Shown here one piece after another: positions 1-7,668 of a stretch of 54,827 nucleotides of DNA (positions are counted from its first letter, which is position 1; each line of letters begins with the position of its first letter). The stretch is taken from assembly GCA_945875585.1 (NCBI GenBank), contig CAMCLK010000034.1, positions 1 through 54,827 on the forward strand, read 5' to 3'. The DNA comes from Candidatus Kuenenia stuttgartensis. Its GTDB lineage: Bacteria > Planctomycetota > Planctomycetia > Gemmatales > Gemmataceae. The translations under genes and the position numbers were made by a program. Below the pieces are notes generated by a model that had not been told where the DNA came from, ran no database searches, and saw only the letters and a list, made by a program, of their open reading frames with translations.

Positions 1-100
1 GACCAGAATGGCCATACCCGTTCCCTTTCCGAACACGGCCGTCAAGCATTCTGGGCCGATGGTAGTCCTTTACGGGCGAGAGTAGGTCATCGCCGGGTTC
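1..100 (+). rRNA. rrf: 5S ribosomal RNA, 3' part (5' end outside window)
   Basis: The first 100 bases fit the body and 3' end of a bacterial 5S rRNA. The loop C region reads CCGAACACGG, and the loop E/helix IV region reads CCGATGGTAGT and then GCGAGAGTAGGTCATCGCCGGG. The 5' strand of helix I lies before base 1, so the gene is partial. A strong intrinsic terminator begins at 102, as expected at the end of an rRNA transcript. The 16S and 23S genes, if linked, would lie upstream of the window. Confidence 0.88.
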
Positions 101-101
101 C

Positions 102-141
102 GCAGCCCGCTAACGAAAGTTAGCGGGCTGCTCCTTTATTT
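102..141 (+). terminator. Rho-independent terminator of the rRNA transcript
   Basis: A perfect 13-bp stem (GCAGCCCGCTAAC at 102-114 and GTTAGCGGGCTGC at 119-131) closes a GAAA tetraloop and is followed by TCCTTTATTT. It starts right after the 5S rRNA end, so it very probably ends the rRNA transcript. Confidence 0.92.
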
Positions 142-199
142 CCGCTCAGCATTTCCTCAAAACTATATCCCTGAACACATAACGCCTAATTTCAATGAT

Positions 200-1243
200 C
201 CCCCAACGTCAGTTGGGGGGTGTACAGTCACTGGTAGGCAACCAGAAACGTTTCAACATTTTCGGTTACTATTTGAAACTGTTTAGTTGGACAGCGTTCT
301 GTTTGTTAACCCACCAACTAGCGTTGGTGGCTCGAAATTAAGCTTTTCGGTACTGACGCATGAATCTTTTCCTTTTCAACTACAACCAAAACAAATCGTA
401 TTCATGAGCCCCCAACGTGAGTTGGGGGGTGCACAGTCGCTAGCAGCCAACCCGAAATGTCTCAACATATTCGGTTACTGTTGGATACCGGTGTGGGTAA
501 CAGCGTTCTGTTTGTTAACCCACCAACTAGCGTTGGTGGCTCGAAATTAACCTTTTCTGTACTGACGCGTGAATCCTTTTCTCTTCAACTACAACCAAAA
601 CCAATCGTATTCATGAGCCCCCAACGTCAGTTGGGGGGTGCACATTCACTGGCAAGCATCCAGATACGTCTCAATGTGTTCGGTTACTGTTGGATACTGT
701 TTAGTGGAACAGCGTTCTGTTTGTTAACCCACCATCTGGCGTTGGTGGCTCGGAATTTAGCTTTTCGGTACTGACGCGTGAATCTTTTCCTTTTCAACTA
801 CAACCAAAACTAAACGTACTCATGAGCCCCCAACGTCAGTTGGGGGATGCACAGTCACTTGCAGGCAAGCCGAAACGCTTCAACGCATTCGGTTACTGTT
901 GGATTCCGGTGTGGGTAACAGCGTTCTGGTTGTTAACCCATCAACTGGCGTTGGTGGCTCGATATTAACCTTTCGGTACGGATGCGAGAATCCTTTCCTC
1001 TTCAAATACAACCAAAACTAAACGTATTCATGAGCCCCCAACGTGAGTTGGGGGGTGCACAGTCACTGGCAGTTAAGCCGAATCGTTTCAATAAATTCGG
1101 TTACTGTTGAATACTGCCGAGTGGAACAGCGTTCTGTTTGTTAACCCACCAACTGTCGTTGGTGGCTCGAAATTTAGCTTTTCTGTACTGACGCGTGAAT
1201 TCTTTTCTCGTCAACAATAACCAATTACAAATCGTATTCATCA
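200..1243. repeat. Five tandem ~209-bp repeats, each with two related hairpins
   Basis: Five imperfect copies of a 208-209 bp unit run from 200 to about 1243. Hairpin P1 (CCCCCAAC, loop GTCA or GTGA, GTTGGGGG) starts near 200, 409, 618, 827 and 1035. Hairpin P2 (CCACCAAC, loop TAGC/TGGC/TGTC, GTTGGTGG) starts near 311, 520, 729, 938 and 1146. P1 and P2 share a stem except for one covarying pair (C-G in P1, A-T in P2). The period is not a multiple of three, so the short open frames inside shift from copy to copy and I read the region as non-coding. The sequence between hairpins is also conserved. I cannot name this element. Confidence 0.9.
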
Positions 1244-1381
1244 ACCCACATCAGTAACTGGTTGGGCAGGTAATGGCAGTCAATCTGTTCAGCATGAAAT
1301 GGTAAGAAAAATTAGAATTTCGGAGACGGATGTTTATCACAACGGTTAAATTTTTATTCGTACAGTCAGGTTTTGTGTGTA

Positions 1382-1387
1382 TATAAT
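1382..1387 (+). promoter_or_regulatory. Possible -10 box upstream of the lipoprotein gene
   Basis: A TATAAT hexamer lies 112 bases before the start codon at 1499, in an AT-rich stretch (1250-1498) that holds no gene. No good -35 hexamer is seen at 16-18 bases upstream, so this is only a candidate for the promoter of the 1499-3037 gene pair. Confidence 0.3.
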
Positions 1388-1498
1388 CGATTTCTTTAAA
1401 TCTTCACAGATCCCCAATCATCACCTCATCAAATTTCTACTGAGGTATTGTAAATTATTAAAAGTCACTATGGATTCATTCACGTGTGAGTAATACTT

Positions 1499-1933
1499 AT
1501 GCGAAAAGTGATTGGTTGTTTTTTCTGTCTAGTTGCATTGGGCTGTTCGTCTGAAGTCGCAAGATACCCCATTTCCGGATCAGTTTCGATCAATGGGGTT
1601 ACTGCCGGTTTAGCCACTGTAAAGTTTATAGCTGATGGGAAAACAAATAAGGAATATGGTGGATCATGCCTGTCAGATGGCACAGGTAAATTTGTCATTG
1701 GGTCTAAAGACAAAAATCTTGGTTTACCCGAAGGTGATTACAAAGTCACATTTTCCCAGTCAGTAGGGAAAGATGGTAAGCCGATTTACGGTAGTGGTGG
1801 AAAGAAGTCAGAGGTGATTGGGGGCGAGCGCGAAGCAGTTCCCGAAAATTTCAGGAGCCCTGATTCGACACCTATTTCTGTTCATGTAGGGAGAAGTGGT
1901 AATGACTTTAAATTTGATATTATATCGAAGTAG
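1499..1933 (+). CDS. Small secreted lipoprotein, transthyretin/carboxypeptidase-regulatory-like
   Basis: A 144-residue protein of a kind often found beside DUF1559 genes in planctomycetes. It has a short basic start (MRK), a hydrophobic core and a lipobox ending LVALGCSS, so Cys16 is probably lipidated. The rest resembles the small beta-sandwich 'carboxypeptidase regulatory-like' fold of this group: PISGSVSINGVTAGLATVKF, then GxYKV-type strands (LPEGDYKVTF). The exact substrate or partner is unknown. The DUF1559 gene follows 21 bases downstream on the same strand, so the two are probably co-transcribed. There is no strong Shine-Dalgarno site before the ATG. The codon and base composition are AT-richer than in the genes after 9.6 kb. 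Confidence 0.82.
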   Translation: MRKVIGCFFCLVALGCSSEVARYPISGSVSINGVTAGLATVKFIADGKTNKEYGGSCLSDGTGKFVIGSKDKNLGLPEGDYKVTFSQSVGKDGKPIYGSGGKKSEVIGGEREAVPENFRSPDSTPISVHVGRSGNDFKFDIISK

Positions 1934-1954
1934 TTCTATTTTAAGGAGTATAGT

Positions 1955-3037
1955 ATGAGTCGGAGTCGACATGGTTTTACATTGATCGAGCTTTTGGTGG
2001 TGATTGCTATTATTGCTGTGTTGATTGGATTGTTGGTACCTGCTGTTCAGAAGGTGCGTGAGGCAGCTAATCGTATGGAGTGCACCAACAACCTCAAGCA
2101 ATTGGGGGTTGGCATGCATAATATTGCCAGTATCAATGGCAAGCTTCCACCAGGTGCTTTAGATAATGGATCAATGTGGTCTTCATTTCTGATGCCATAT
2201 TTGGAACAAGAAGCCCTCTATAAAGCGATGTGGGTTCTTCCCGAAGCTGGAAAAGTGGATGATGGTGCGGTTGGTCCTGCTGGTTCCAACGGTAACTGGG
2301 CTGCTCCAGATCCTGGATTCGCGAATGCAAGTATTAGTATTCTTGGAGATGTTGGGGGGGCTTGGGGCCCAGCGACTGAAAGAAATGTGGCGGCATGTGA
2401 AACATTAGTTAAGGGGATGCGATGCCCTTCAGGGGCACTTCCAAACAATGTTTATAGTCCGAGTTACGAAAACTGGATTGTTCAGAAGCGTGTGCCGGCT
2501 AGTTATGCTGTATGTGGTTCTGGAAAGGCTCAAAGATTGTTGGCTTCTAACCCTGATGCTATTCAATTGGATGGAAGTTTTCAGTTGTTAAGGGTAAGCG
2601 GTGGGGTCGTTTATGGTACTCGATTAGCTTTGCCAGCAATTCTGGATGGTCTTTCTAATACTATTTTTGTTGGTGAGGAAGCTTACAAGTTGAAGTCTTC
2701 TTATACAGTTGCAGAATTGGATCTTCCAGGTGTTGCTCGCCGGAAGGCATTATGGCTTTTTGGGTCGGACAGCATCGATTGCCAGTTTGGGTTGAACGAG
2801 GCATTTGGTTCAACTGGTGTGCCAATGAACTCTAAATTGGCTCCTATGGGCACTTCTACCACTGTACCAGATGCTGCTCAAGAAGCTTATATTGCCAGCT
2901 TTGGTAGCAATCATTCGGGCGGGGCCAATTTCCTGATGGGTGATGGTTCTGTTCGATTTATCCGCGATAGCATCAGTGCCGCCACCTATAGCGCGCTTGG
3001 GACTCGCGCTGGTGGTGAAGTTCCCGGCGATTATTAA
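1955..3037 (+). CDS. DUF1559 domain protein with type IV pilin-like N-terminus
   Basis: A 360-residue member of the DUF1559 family, which is greatly expanded in planctomycetes. The N-terminus is a prepilin signal: a short basic leader, then GFTLIELLVVIAIIAVLIGL with the cleavable Gly-Phe junction and Glu+5. It is followed by the family signature VPAVQKVREAANRMECTNNL and KQLGVGMHN. The C-terminus carries the family's SNHSGGANFLMGDGSVRFI motif. Processing by a prepilin peptidase and assembly into a pseudopilus or surface structure is inferred from the N-terminus; the function of the family is not established. A good Shine-Dalgarno (AAGGAG) lies 9 bases before the ATG. A hairpin that could terminate transcription follows at 3051. 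Confidence 0.95.
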   Translation: MSRSRHGFTLIELLVVIAIIAVLIGLLVPAVQKVREAANRMECTNNLKQLGVGMHNIASINGKLPPGALDNGSMWSSFLMPYLEQEALYKAMWVLPEAGKVDDGAVGPAGSNGNWAAPDPGFANASISILGDVGGAWGPATERNVAACETLVKGMRCPSGALPNNVYSPSYENWIVQKRVPASYAVCGSGKAQRLLASNPDAIQLDGSFQLLRVSGGVVYGTRLALPAILDGLSNTIFVGEEAYKLKSSYTVAELDLPGVARRKALWLFGSDSIDCQFGLNEAFGSTGVPMNSKLAPMGTSTTVPDAAQEAYIASFGSNHSGGANFLMGDGSVRFIRDSISAATYSALGTRAGGEVPGDY

Positions 3038-3050
3038 TAACCGAAGGGTG

Positions 3051-3088
3051 GGCCCTTGTGATTTGCATAAGGGCCTATCATTTTCATT
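3051..3088 (+). terminator. Putative intrinsic terminator after the DUF1559 gene
   Basis: A 10-bp stem with one G-U pair (GGCCCTTGTG at 3051-3060, CATAAGGGCC at 3066-3075) closes a 5-base loop and is followed by the moderately T-rich TATCATTTTC. It lies 14 bases after the DUF1559 stop. It could separate or attenuate expression of the next gene, which starts only 16 bases further on. Confidence 0.6.
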
Positions 3089-3103
3089 TGATAATGGTGT
3101 GAA

Positions 3104-5017
3104 GTGATTATCAAACCAATTAATTTGTTGGCAATTTTATTTATTTTTGCCGGGTATTTTTTCTGGTCATATTTCTCTTCCCGTCTTGTTATGTCGCTTC
3201 CTAGTGTTAAGTCATTGGATGGTTATTGCTCCAGGACTCCTTGTGTCCCTATTGTTTTCACCTCGCGATCCGATGCAAACGCTTTGGTTGGTGCCGCAAT
3301 TGAATCTGATGGTTTGCATTGGCCGGGATCTGCTTCTTGGAAATGTTCGGATGGCCGACTTCGTTTGCTCAATACTAATGGGCAAGTTCATGAATTGACA
3401 TGGGGGCGTCATTTGCCTGATGGTTCCTCGATTATTGATGTCTTGAGTCCGTCGGTGAGTCTTGATGGTAAGCGAATTCTATTTTCTGGTCGTGCCAGCT
3501 CTCCCGGCCACGGACGTTGGCGTATTTTTGAAGTGAATGTCGATGGGTCTTGTCTTCGGGCATTGACAGGCGGCAGTGATGATCCGGGGTGCGTTTCGGT
3601 GCCTCCATTGCGCTATGGTATTAGTGGTTCCTTGATTGATGAAAGGACTCGCCGCGGCACAGATTATGATGATGTTGACCCGGTGGATGTTGGTGAAGGC
3701 TCTTTTGTATTTTCATCTAGCCGAATCCCTGATTTAGGACGTGATCATTCTAGACGGTCAACGCAGATTTGGATTTGGCCGGCGGGATCAGCCAGCCCCC
3801 ACTCATTATCAGCGAATCGGAACAATGATCGTTGGCCGTTTTATTTACCTGGTGGAAATATTGTTTACAGTTTATGGAGCCGCTCTCGTGAAGCCGTCAC
3901 TGAGGATTTGAGTGAATTGGCTCATTATTCTTCAGGCACCAAATATTTAACTCTTCCTAATAACGATTCATGGATGGGAGCACGCATTTCAACCAATGGT
4001 GCTCAATTTTCATATGCCATCAAAACTGAGGAGCCCGTGTGGCGTGCTCGGCCGTTATTCAATGGCCGTTTGGCTTTCATGACTGTTCAAAAGTCGACTC
4101 CTGAAGTTTCTCGTCTGGCGCAAGCGATTTGGGGAACCATCTCATCAGCTCCTTCCTCACAGCGATCTGGAGAATCGTTTATTAAAGATGGCGGGGCCTC
4201 AATTATTTGGGGGCCTTCAAAGGATTCTCGAGGACAAGAAATTTCCGCTGTTTGCCCTAGTCCTTGTCCTGGTAACAATGTCGTGTTTTCAGCGTCGATT
4301 TCGAATGCCGCTTCAGGTTCCTCTGCCATATATGTCGTCTCTGATGATTGGACGGTACAACAAACGCCACACCCAATCTTCGATGATCCTGAAATGTTTG
4401 ATTCAGAACCAGTTGCAGTTTATATCCGGAATCTTGAATCGACATCTTTTTTGCCAGATCCTCCTATCGCAAATTTGGTCAGGCAACCAGAATCATTAAC
4501 CATGGCTGATGGCTCACAATACAAAGGTCCTTCAGGGTATATAGAAAACCTTGCAGTAAATGATGCCATTCGTTCTCCAATTCCGTGGCAATCAGTATTT
4601 TTACCATCCGGACGTCGTCGAGATCCTCGTCATGACCCATTAATTCCACCGCCAGGAATTGTATTTGGTGTCGCTGTTTATTCGGATCATCGGGACAGAT
4701 TCGATGATGTTAACCAGTCTAGAATTCGCGGCGGTTGGGACAAACAAATGATTTTACCCGTTCAGGCTGGTGGTGAGCTTCAGGCATGGATGCCTTCAGA
4801 CATTAACACACCAGTCAAGATTGTTGGATTAGATCAGTTTGGCAAAATATTACATTCAGTGGGTACCACTCTTGGTTCCAATCAACAGCCTGGCAATTAT
4901 TACGCGGTCGCGGGCGACCATCACACATTTACACGAGCGAATGGTTACCACTACTGCAATGGTTGCCATGCGGGGCACACATTTACATCTTTGGATATAC
5001 GGGAAAGGCTTAGATAG
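3104..5017 (+). CDS. Hydrazine-synthase-alpha-like beta-propeller protein with C-terminal CxxCH
   Basis: A 637-residue protein starting at GTG. An N-terminal hydrophobic segment (about residues 5-25) is a signal anchor or signal peptide. The body has TolB/WD-like propeller strands such as SPSVSLDGKRILFSGRA and IFEVNVDGSCLRALTGGSDD. The C-terminal third resembles the HZS-alpha-like family of planctomycetes: a beta domain (GELQAWMPSDINTPVKIVGL) leads into CNGCH at about residues 618-622, a c-type haem-binding motif. This family is common in non-anammox planctomycetes, so hydrazine synthesis is not implied; no beta or gamma subunit genes are adjacent. It probably acts outside the cytoplasm. The family assignment is from pattern memory. 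The GTG start has no clear Shine-Dalgarno. Confidence 0.72.
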   Translation: MIIKPINLLAILFIFAGYFFWSYFSSRLVMSLPSVKSLDGYCSRTPCVPIVFTSRSDANALVGAAIESDGLHWPGSASWKCSDGRLRLLNTNGQVHELTWGRHLPDGSSIIDVLSPSVSLDGKRILFSGRASSPGHGRWRIFEVNVDGSCLRALTGGSDDPGCVSVPPLRYGISGSLIDERTRRGTDYDDVDPVDVGEGSFVFSSSRIPDLGRDHSRRSTQIWIWPAGSASPHSLSANRNNDRWPFYLPGGNIVYSLWSRSREAVTEDLSELAHYSSGTKYLTLPNNDSWMGARISTNGAQFSYAIKTEEPVWRARPLFNGRLAFMTVQKSTPEVSRLAQAIWGTISSAPSSQRSGESFIKDGGASIIWGPSKDSRGQEISAVCPSPCPGNNVVFSASISNAASGSSAIYVVSDDWTVQQTPHPIFDDPEMFDSEPVAVYIRNLESTSFLPDPPIANLVRQPESLTMADGSQYKGPSGYIENLAVNDAIRSPIPWQSVFLPSGRRRDPRHDPLIPPPGIVFGVAVYSDHRDRFDDVNQSRIRGGWDKQMILPVQAGGELQAWMPSDINTPVKIVGLDQFGKILHSVGTTLGSNQQPGNYYAVAGDHHTFTRANGYHYCNGCHAGHTFTSLDIRERLR

Positions 5018-5029
5018 CGCAGATCAATA

Positions 5030-5050
5030 AATCCGCGCTCCTTGCGGATT
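5030..5050. terminator. Possible bidirectional terminator between convergent genes
   Basis: AATCCGC (5030-5036) and GCGGATT (5044-5050) form a 7-bp stem with a 7-base loop between the convergent genes ending at 5017 and 5049. The stem includes part of the minus-strand stop codon. On the minus strand it is followed by TATTGATC, a weak U tract. Confidence 0.4.
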
Positions 5051-6431
5051 AGGTTAAATCTTGTAGTGTCCGATGAATCCGACCTACTGAAAATGGGCGA
5101 ATGAGCGTGGTCAAGTCTGTTCCATTCGGATATTCACGTGAGATATGACTTTGGTTCCGATCCAGAAGCAATACTATCCGTAATCGCTGGTCGGCGCGAC
5201 CGGCCGCGGCGCGTAATTGATCCACGGCGTCGAGCACTTCGACTCCCAAATGCCCGACGTCAATCACTGCCGCGTCAAACGGAGTCGATCCGTACCTTTC
5301 AAGCGCCCTTGCTGGATCTGCCGCAATGAAAACACGGTAGCCATATTCTCGGAATCGTTCGCGGATAACATTTTGTAATTCCAATTCGTTTTCGAGAACA
5401 AACACAGTTGTCCCGGCGACATCTCCTGATGATCGCGCGTTTTGGGCTCGTTGTGCTTGTTTCACTTCATCTAGCAACGTAACCGGCGAGGGGAAGCGTT
5501 TATCGATAGCCTTGCTTGTCATCGACTGAATAATTCTTGCGAGTCGCGGTGACCCGGGTAATGTCTCGTTTCCAATTGGAATCATAGATTCGACGCGATC
5601 GGAAGGAGGTGATCCGGGTATTGCCAACGGATCTATACCAATAACTGCATGATGCATGAGGCAGCCTAGAAAGAAAATATCATTTCGTACATCGCCCAAC
5701 GGGATTTTGGTTGATTCGCTTAATGCGTTGTAAAGTCGGTTGCAATCAGGTGCTTCCGCGCCTAAGGTGTTATCGAAGCACGTGGGCCAAGCCCATTCAT
5801 CTAGCTTAATAGAGCCTTCTGAGGTTAAAAGTAACGATTCGGGTGAGATGTTGCCATGCACCCCTTTGCGAGCTAATGCCGCGGCCATGGTTTGCGCAAC
5901 AAGTTCCAGTGTGTGGAGGACTTCCTCGGGGGGCAGGGTGCCATGCGATTTTATATGTTCGGAAAAGGTTGTTTTTGGCGGGATTTCAGTCGCCAGATAG
6001 TGTTGCCCTTCTTGTGGTTCGTAACCTAAAGATATCATATTGACAACGTGCGGATGCTTCCAACCAAGAAATGGTTCTAGCGCGTTTCGAAGTCTTTCAA
6101 CTTGGCGCGCATCAATTGTGTGCCTTCTTCTAAACGCGATAATGCGTGTGAGCTCACTTCTTTCGATATCATGTGCTAGGTAAACTCTTGCGATAGGAGT
6201 GGTCCCTAGCCTGTCTGTGACGCAGTATTTTCCGAAACGGTAACCTTGATGGTCTCCCGCAAGGAGTCGGGATGCTTGCCAGGGTGTTAGGGTTGCGTTT
6301 TTAACAAGTAAATTAACGGCTTTGGCGGGGTTGTCTGGGTATTTTGCCATGGCTTCCTGAACAACGTTTGGATTTGCCAGCTGATATTTGGCAATGGTTC
6401 TGGCAATATCGTGCACAGATGCTGTACCCAT
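5049..6431 (-). CDS. Pseudokinase fused to a degenerate response-regulator receiver domain
   Basis: A 460-residue protein from the ATG at 6431, which has GAGGG 8 bases upstream; a GTG at 6473 would add 14 residues but has no ribosome site. The N-terminal ~60 residues resemble the leader of other planctomycete kinases. A Ser/Thr-kinase-like domain follows (about 60-330), but the catalytic loop reads HGNISPESLLL instead of HRDLKPxN, the metal site DFG reads DEW, and the nucleotide-binding lysine region is not recognisable. From about residue 345 a receiver-like fold begins (TTVFVLENELELQNVIRERF). It keeps the phospho-acceptor Asp (AVIDVG), but the acidic pair is EN and the conserved Lys is Arg (LIRPFSV). 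Phosphotransfer is therefore unlikely. A role as scaffold or sensor is inference. Confidence 0.78.
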   Translation of the reverse strand: MGTASVHDIARTIAKYQLANPNVVQEAMAKYPDNPAKAVNLLVKNATLTPWQASRLLAGDHQGYRFGKYCVTDRLGTTPIARVYLAHDIERSELTRIIAFRRRHTIDARQVERLRNALEPFLGWKHPHVVNMISLGYEPQEGQHYLATEIPPKTTFSEHIKSHGTLPPEEVLHTLELVAQTMAAALARKGVHGNISPESLLLTSEGSIKLDEWAWPTCFDNTLGAEAPDCNRLYNALSESTKIPLGDVRNDIFFLGCLMHHAVIGIDPLAIPGSPPSDRVESMIPIGNETLPGSPRLARIIQSMTSKAIDKRFPSPVTLLDEVKQAQRAQNARSSGDVAGTTVFVLENELELQNVIRERFREYGYRVFIAADPARALERYGSTPFDAAVIDVGHLGVEVLDAVDQLRAAAGRADQRLRIVLLLDRNQSHISREYPNGTDLTTLIRPFSVGRIHRTLQDLT

Positions 6432-6601
6432 GGTCCAACCCTCATGCATTCTCGCATTTTTACTGTTACACACTTCTAGCTTTTTAATGGTTGCAGAGCA
6501 AATTGCAGAAGTAAATCTTGGACCTGATCTTGATCGGGCGGTTCCACAACGCTATCCCCCAGCACAGTCTTGGATTGAATGCCGGCGCTGGAGATCGACC
6601 G

Positions 6602-7402
6602 ATGTCAGTTAAATGTTCTTTTGATTGGGTTGGAGGAATCGCCGGCGTACGATCGTTAATCGTTGCAGTTGCAATACTTGCTTCTTCAGGTTGTGCCACA
6701 TTTTGGGACGATGTGACGAGTCGAGAGTTCAAGTTCAATGAGATGTTTCAGCCACCCCAACCTCCACTGCAAGTGTTGGAATCGACCCAAGACGGTGATA
6801 AACGTGCTCGGGCCTTAAGTCGATTGAAAGAGCCGTTACGCCATGGTGGTTCGCAATCGGATCAAGATGTGGTTGTTAAGGTGTTGGTTGATTCCGCGAC
6901 TTCCGAACGCCAAGCGCTTTGCCGTATCCGGGCTATTGAATCGATGCGTGAATTTAAGGATCCTCGGATTGTTGAAGGTCTGAAGGAAGCATATTACCGT
7001 GCTGGATCGTTCAGCCCGGAAATGGCTTCCATTGTTCGAATTCAAGCTCTTGATGCCTTGGGCTACGGTGGCCATCCTGAGGGGCTTGATTTGCTATTGA
7101 AAGTAGCGCTTGAGCCTATTGCGGTTGGTGCTGAACAGGATCGCCAGATGAAGATTGATGAACGTATGGCTGCGGTACGCGGTCTGGGCAATTATCCTGA
7201 TTCAAAATCGGCTGGCGCTCTGATTGAGATCCTTCGGAAGGAGCAGGATGTTGCATTGACAGATAAAGCGAATCATTCGCTTGAAAAAATCACAGGACAT
7301 AAAGGTCCGCGCGATGCTGGTGGTTGGTCGGAATACCTTGCCAAGCATCCATCTTTAGGACAGCGTCATTGGTATGAGCAGATCATGTTTTGGCAGCGCT
7401 AG
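6602..7402 (+). CDS. HEAT-repeat lipoprotein
   Basis: A 266-residue protein read from the ATG at 6602, preceded by GGAG; the open frame extends upstream to 6518, but that part looks untranslated. A hydrophobic leader ends in a lipobox (ILASSGCATFW), so the mature protein is probably membrane anchored at Cys. The body is helical with HEAT-like pairs: a short segment around RALSRLKEPLRH, then RIRAIESMREFKDPRIVEGL, IVRIQALDALGYGGHPEGL and RMAAVRGLGNYPDSKSAGAL. HEAT repeats bind other proteins; the partner is not visible here. It diverges from the pseudokinase gene with about 170 bases between the start codons, a likely shared promoter region. Confidence 0.85.
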   Translation: MSVKCSFDWVGGIAGVRSLIVAVAILASSGCATFWDDVTSREFKFNEMFQPPQPPLQVLESTQDGDKRARALSRLKEPLRHGGSQSDQDVVVKVLVDSATSERQALCRIRAIESMREFKDPRIVEGLKEAYYRAGSFSPEMASIVRIQALDALGYGGHPEGLDLLLKVALEPIAVGAEQDRQMKIDERMAAVRGLGNYPDSKSAGALIEILRKEQDVALTDKANHSLEKITGHKGPRDAGGWSEYLAKHPSLGQRHWYEQIMFWQR

Positions 7403-7610
7403 GAGCAGGCGCTAACTGGGCAATACATCAGTTGCCGCTTAATGTCGTTGCAACACTTATCTTCGAGACAAAATCAGTGTGCGATTTGGGCTGGAAGCTG
7501 CTTTTAGCGCCCTAGGTAGTGATTCCCTTCGCACATTAAATTATTGGTTTTTTGACCGGAACTACAAAACACTCGTTGGTTCCGATCGCTTTCATAATCA
7601 CATTTCTTTT

Positions 7611-7648
7611 AAGGTTTCGATAATAAGTTTACTTATTATCGAAACCTT
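7611..7648. terminator. Perfect 17-bp inverted repeat between convergent genes
   Basis: AAGGTTTCGATAATAAG (7611-7627) and its exact complement (7632-7648) enclose a TTTA loop. It lies between the HEAT lipoprotein (ends 7402) and the PQQ-propeller gene (ends 7669), 20 bases after the latter's stop. Such a stem would fold stably in either transcript. There is no clean U tract on either side, so it may be a terminator, an mRNA-stabilising hairpin or a protein site. The remainder of 7403-7610 shows nothing I recognise. Confidence 0.5.
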
Positions 7649-7668
7649 ATGGATTTGATTTCGAAAAA

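Noticed and set aside
287..774. Two overlapping open frames that encode similar peptides in the first repeat array
   Set aside because: They arise from the 209-bp repeats, whose period is not a multiple of three; the frame is broken at each copy and no ribosome site precedes them.
200..1243. Possible CRISPR array
   Set aside because: Units are ~209 bp with conserved sequence between the hairpins, so there are no unique spacers, and no cas genes are present.
1955..3037. Major type IV pilin
   Set aside because: Only the N-terminus is pilin-like; the body and C-terminal motif are those of DUF1559, and no pilus assembly genes are adjacent.
3104..5017. Evidence for anammox hydrazine synthesis
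   Set aside because: The protein only resembles HZS-alpha; no beta/gamma subunits are nearby, and the window encodes an aerobic haem-copper oxidase.
7403..7610. Possible tRNA (a GGTTCCGATC stretch near 7578)
   Set aside because: No acceptor, D or anticodon stems can be folded around it.
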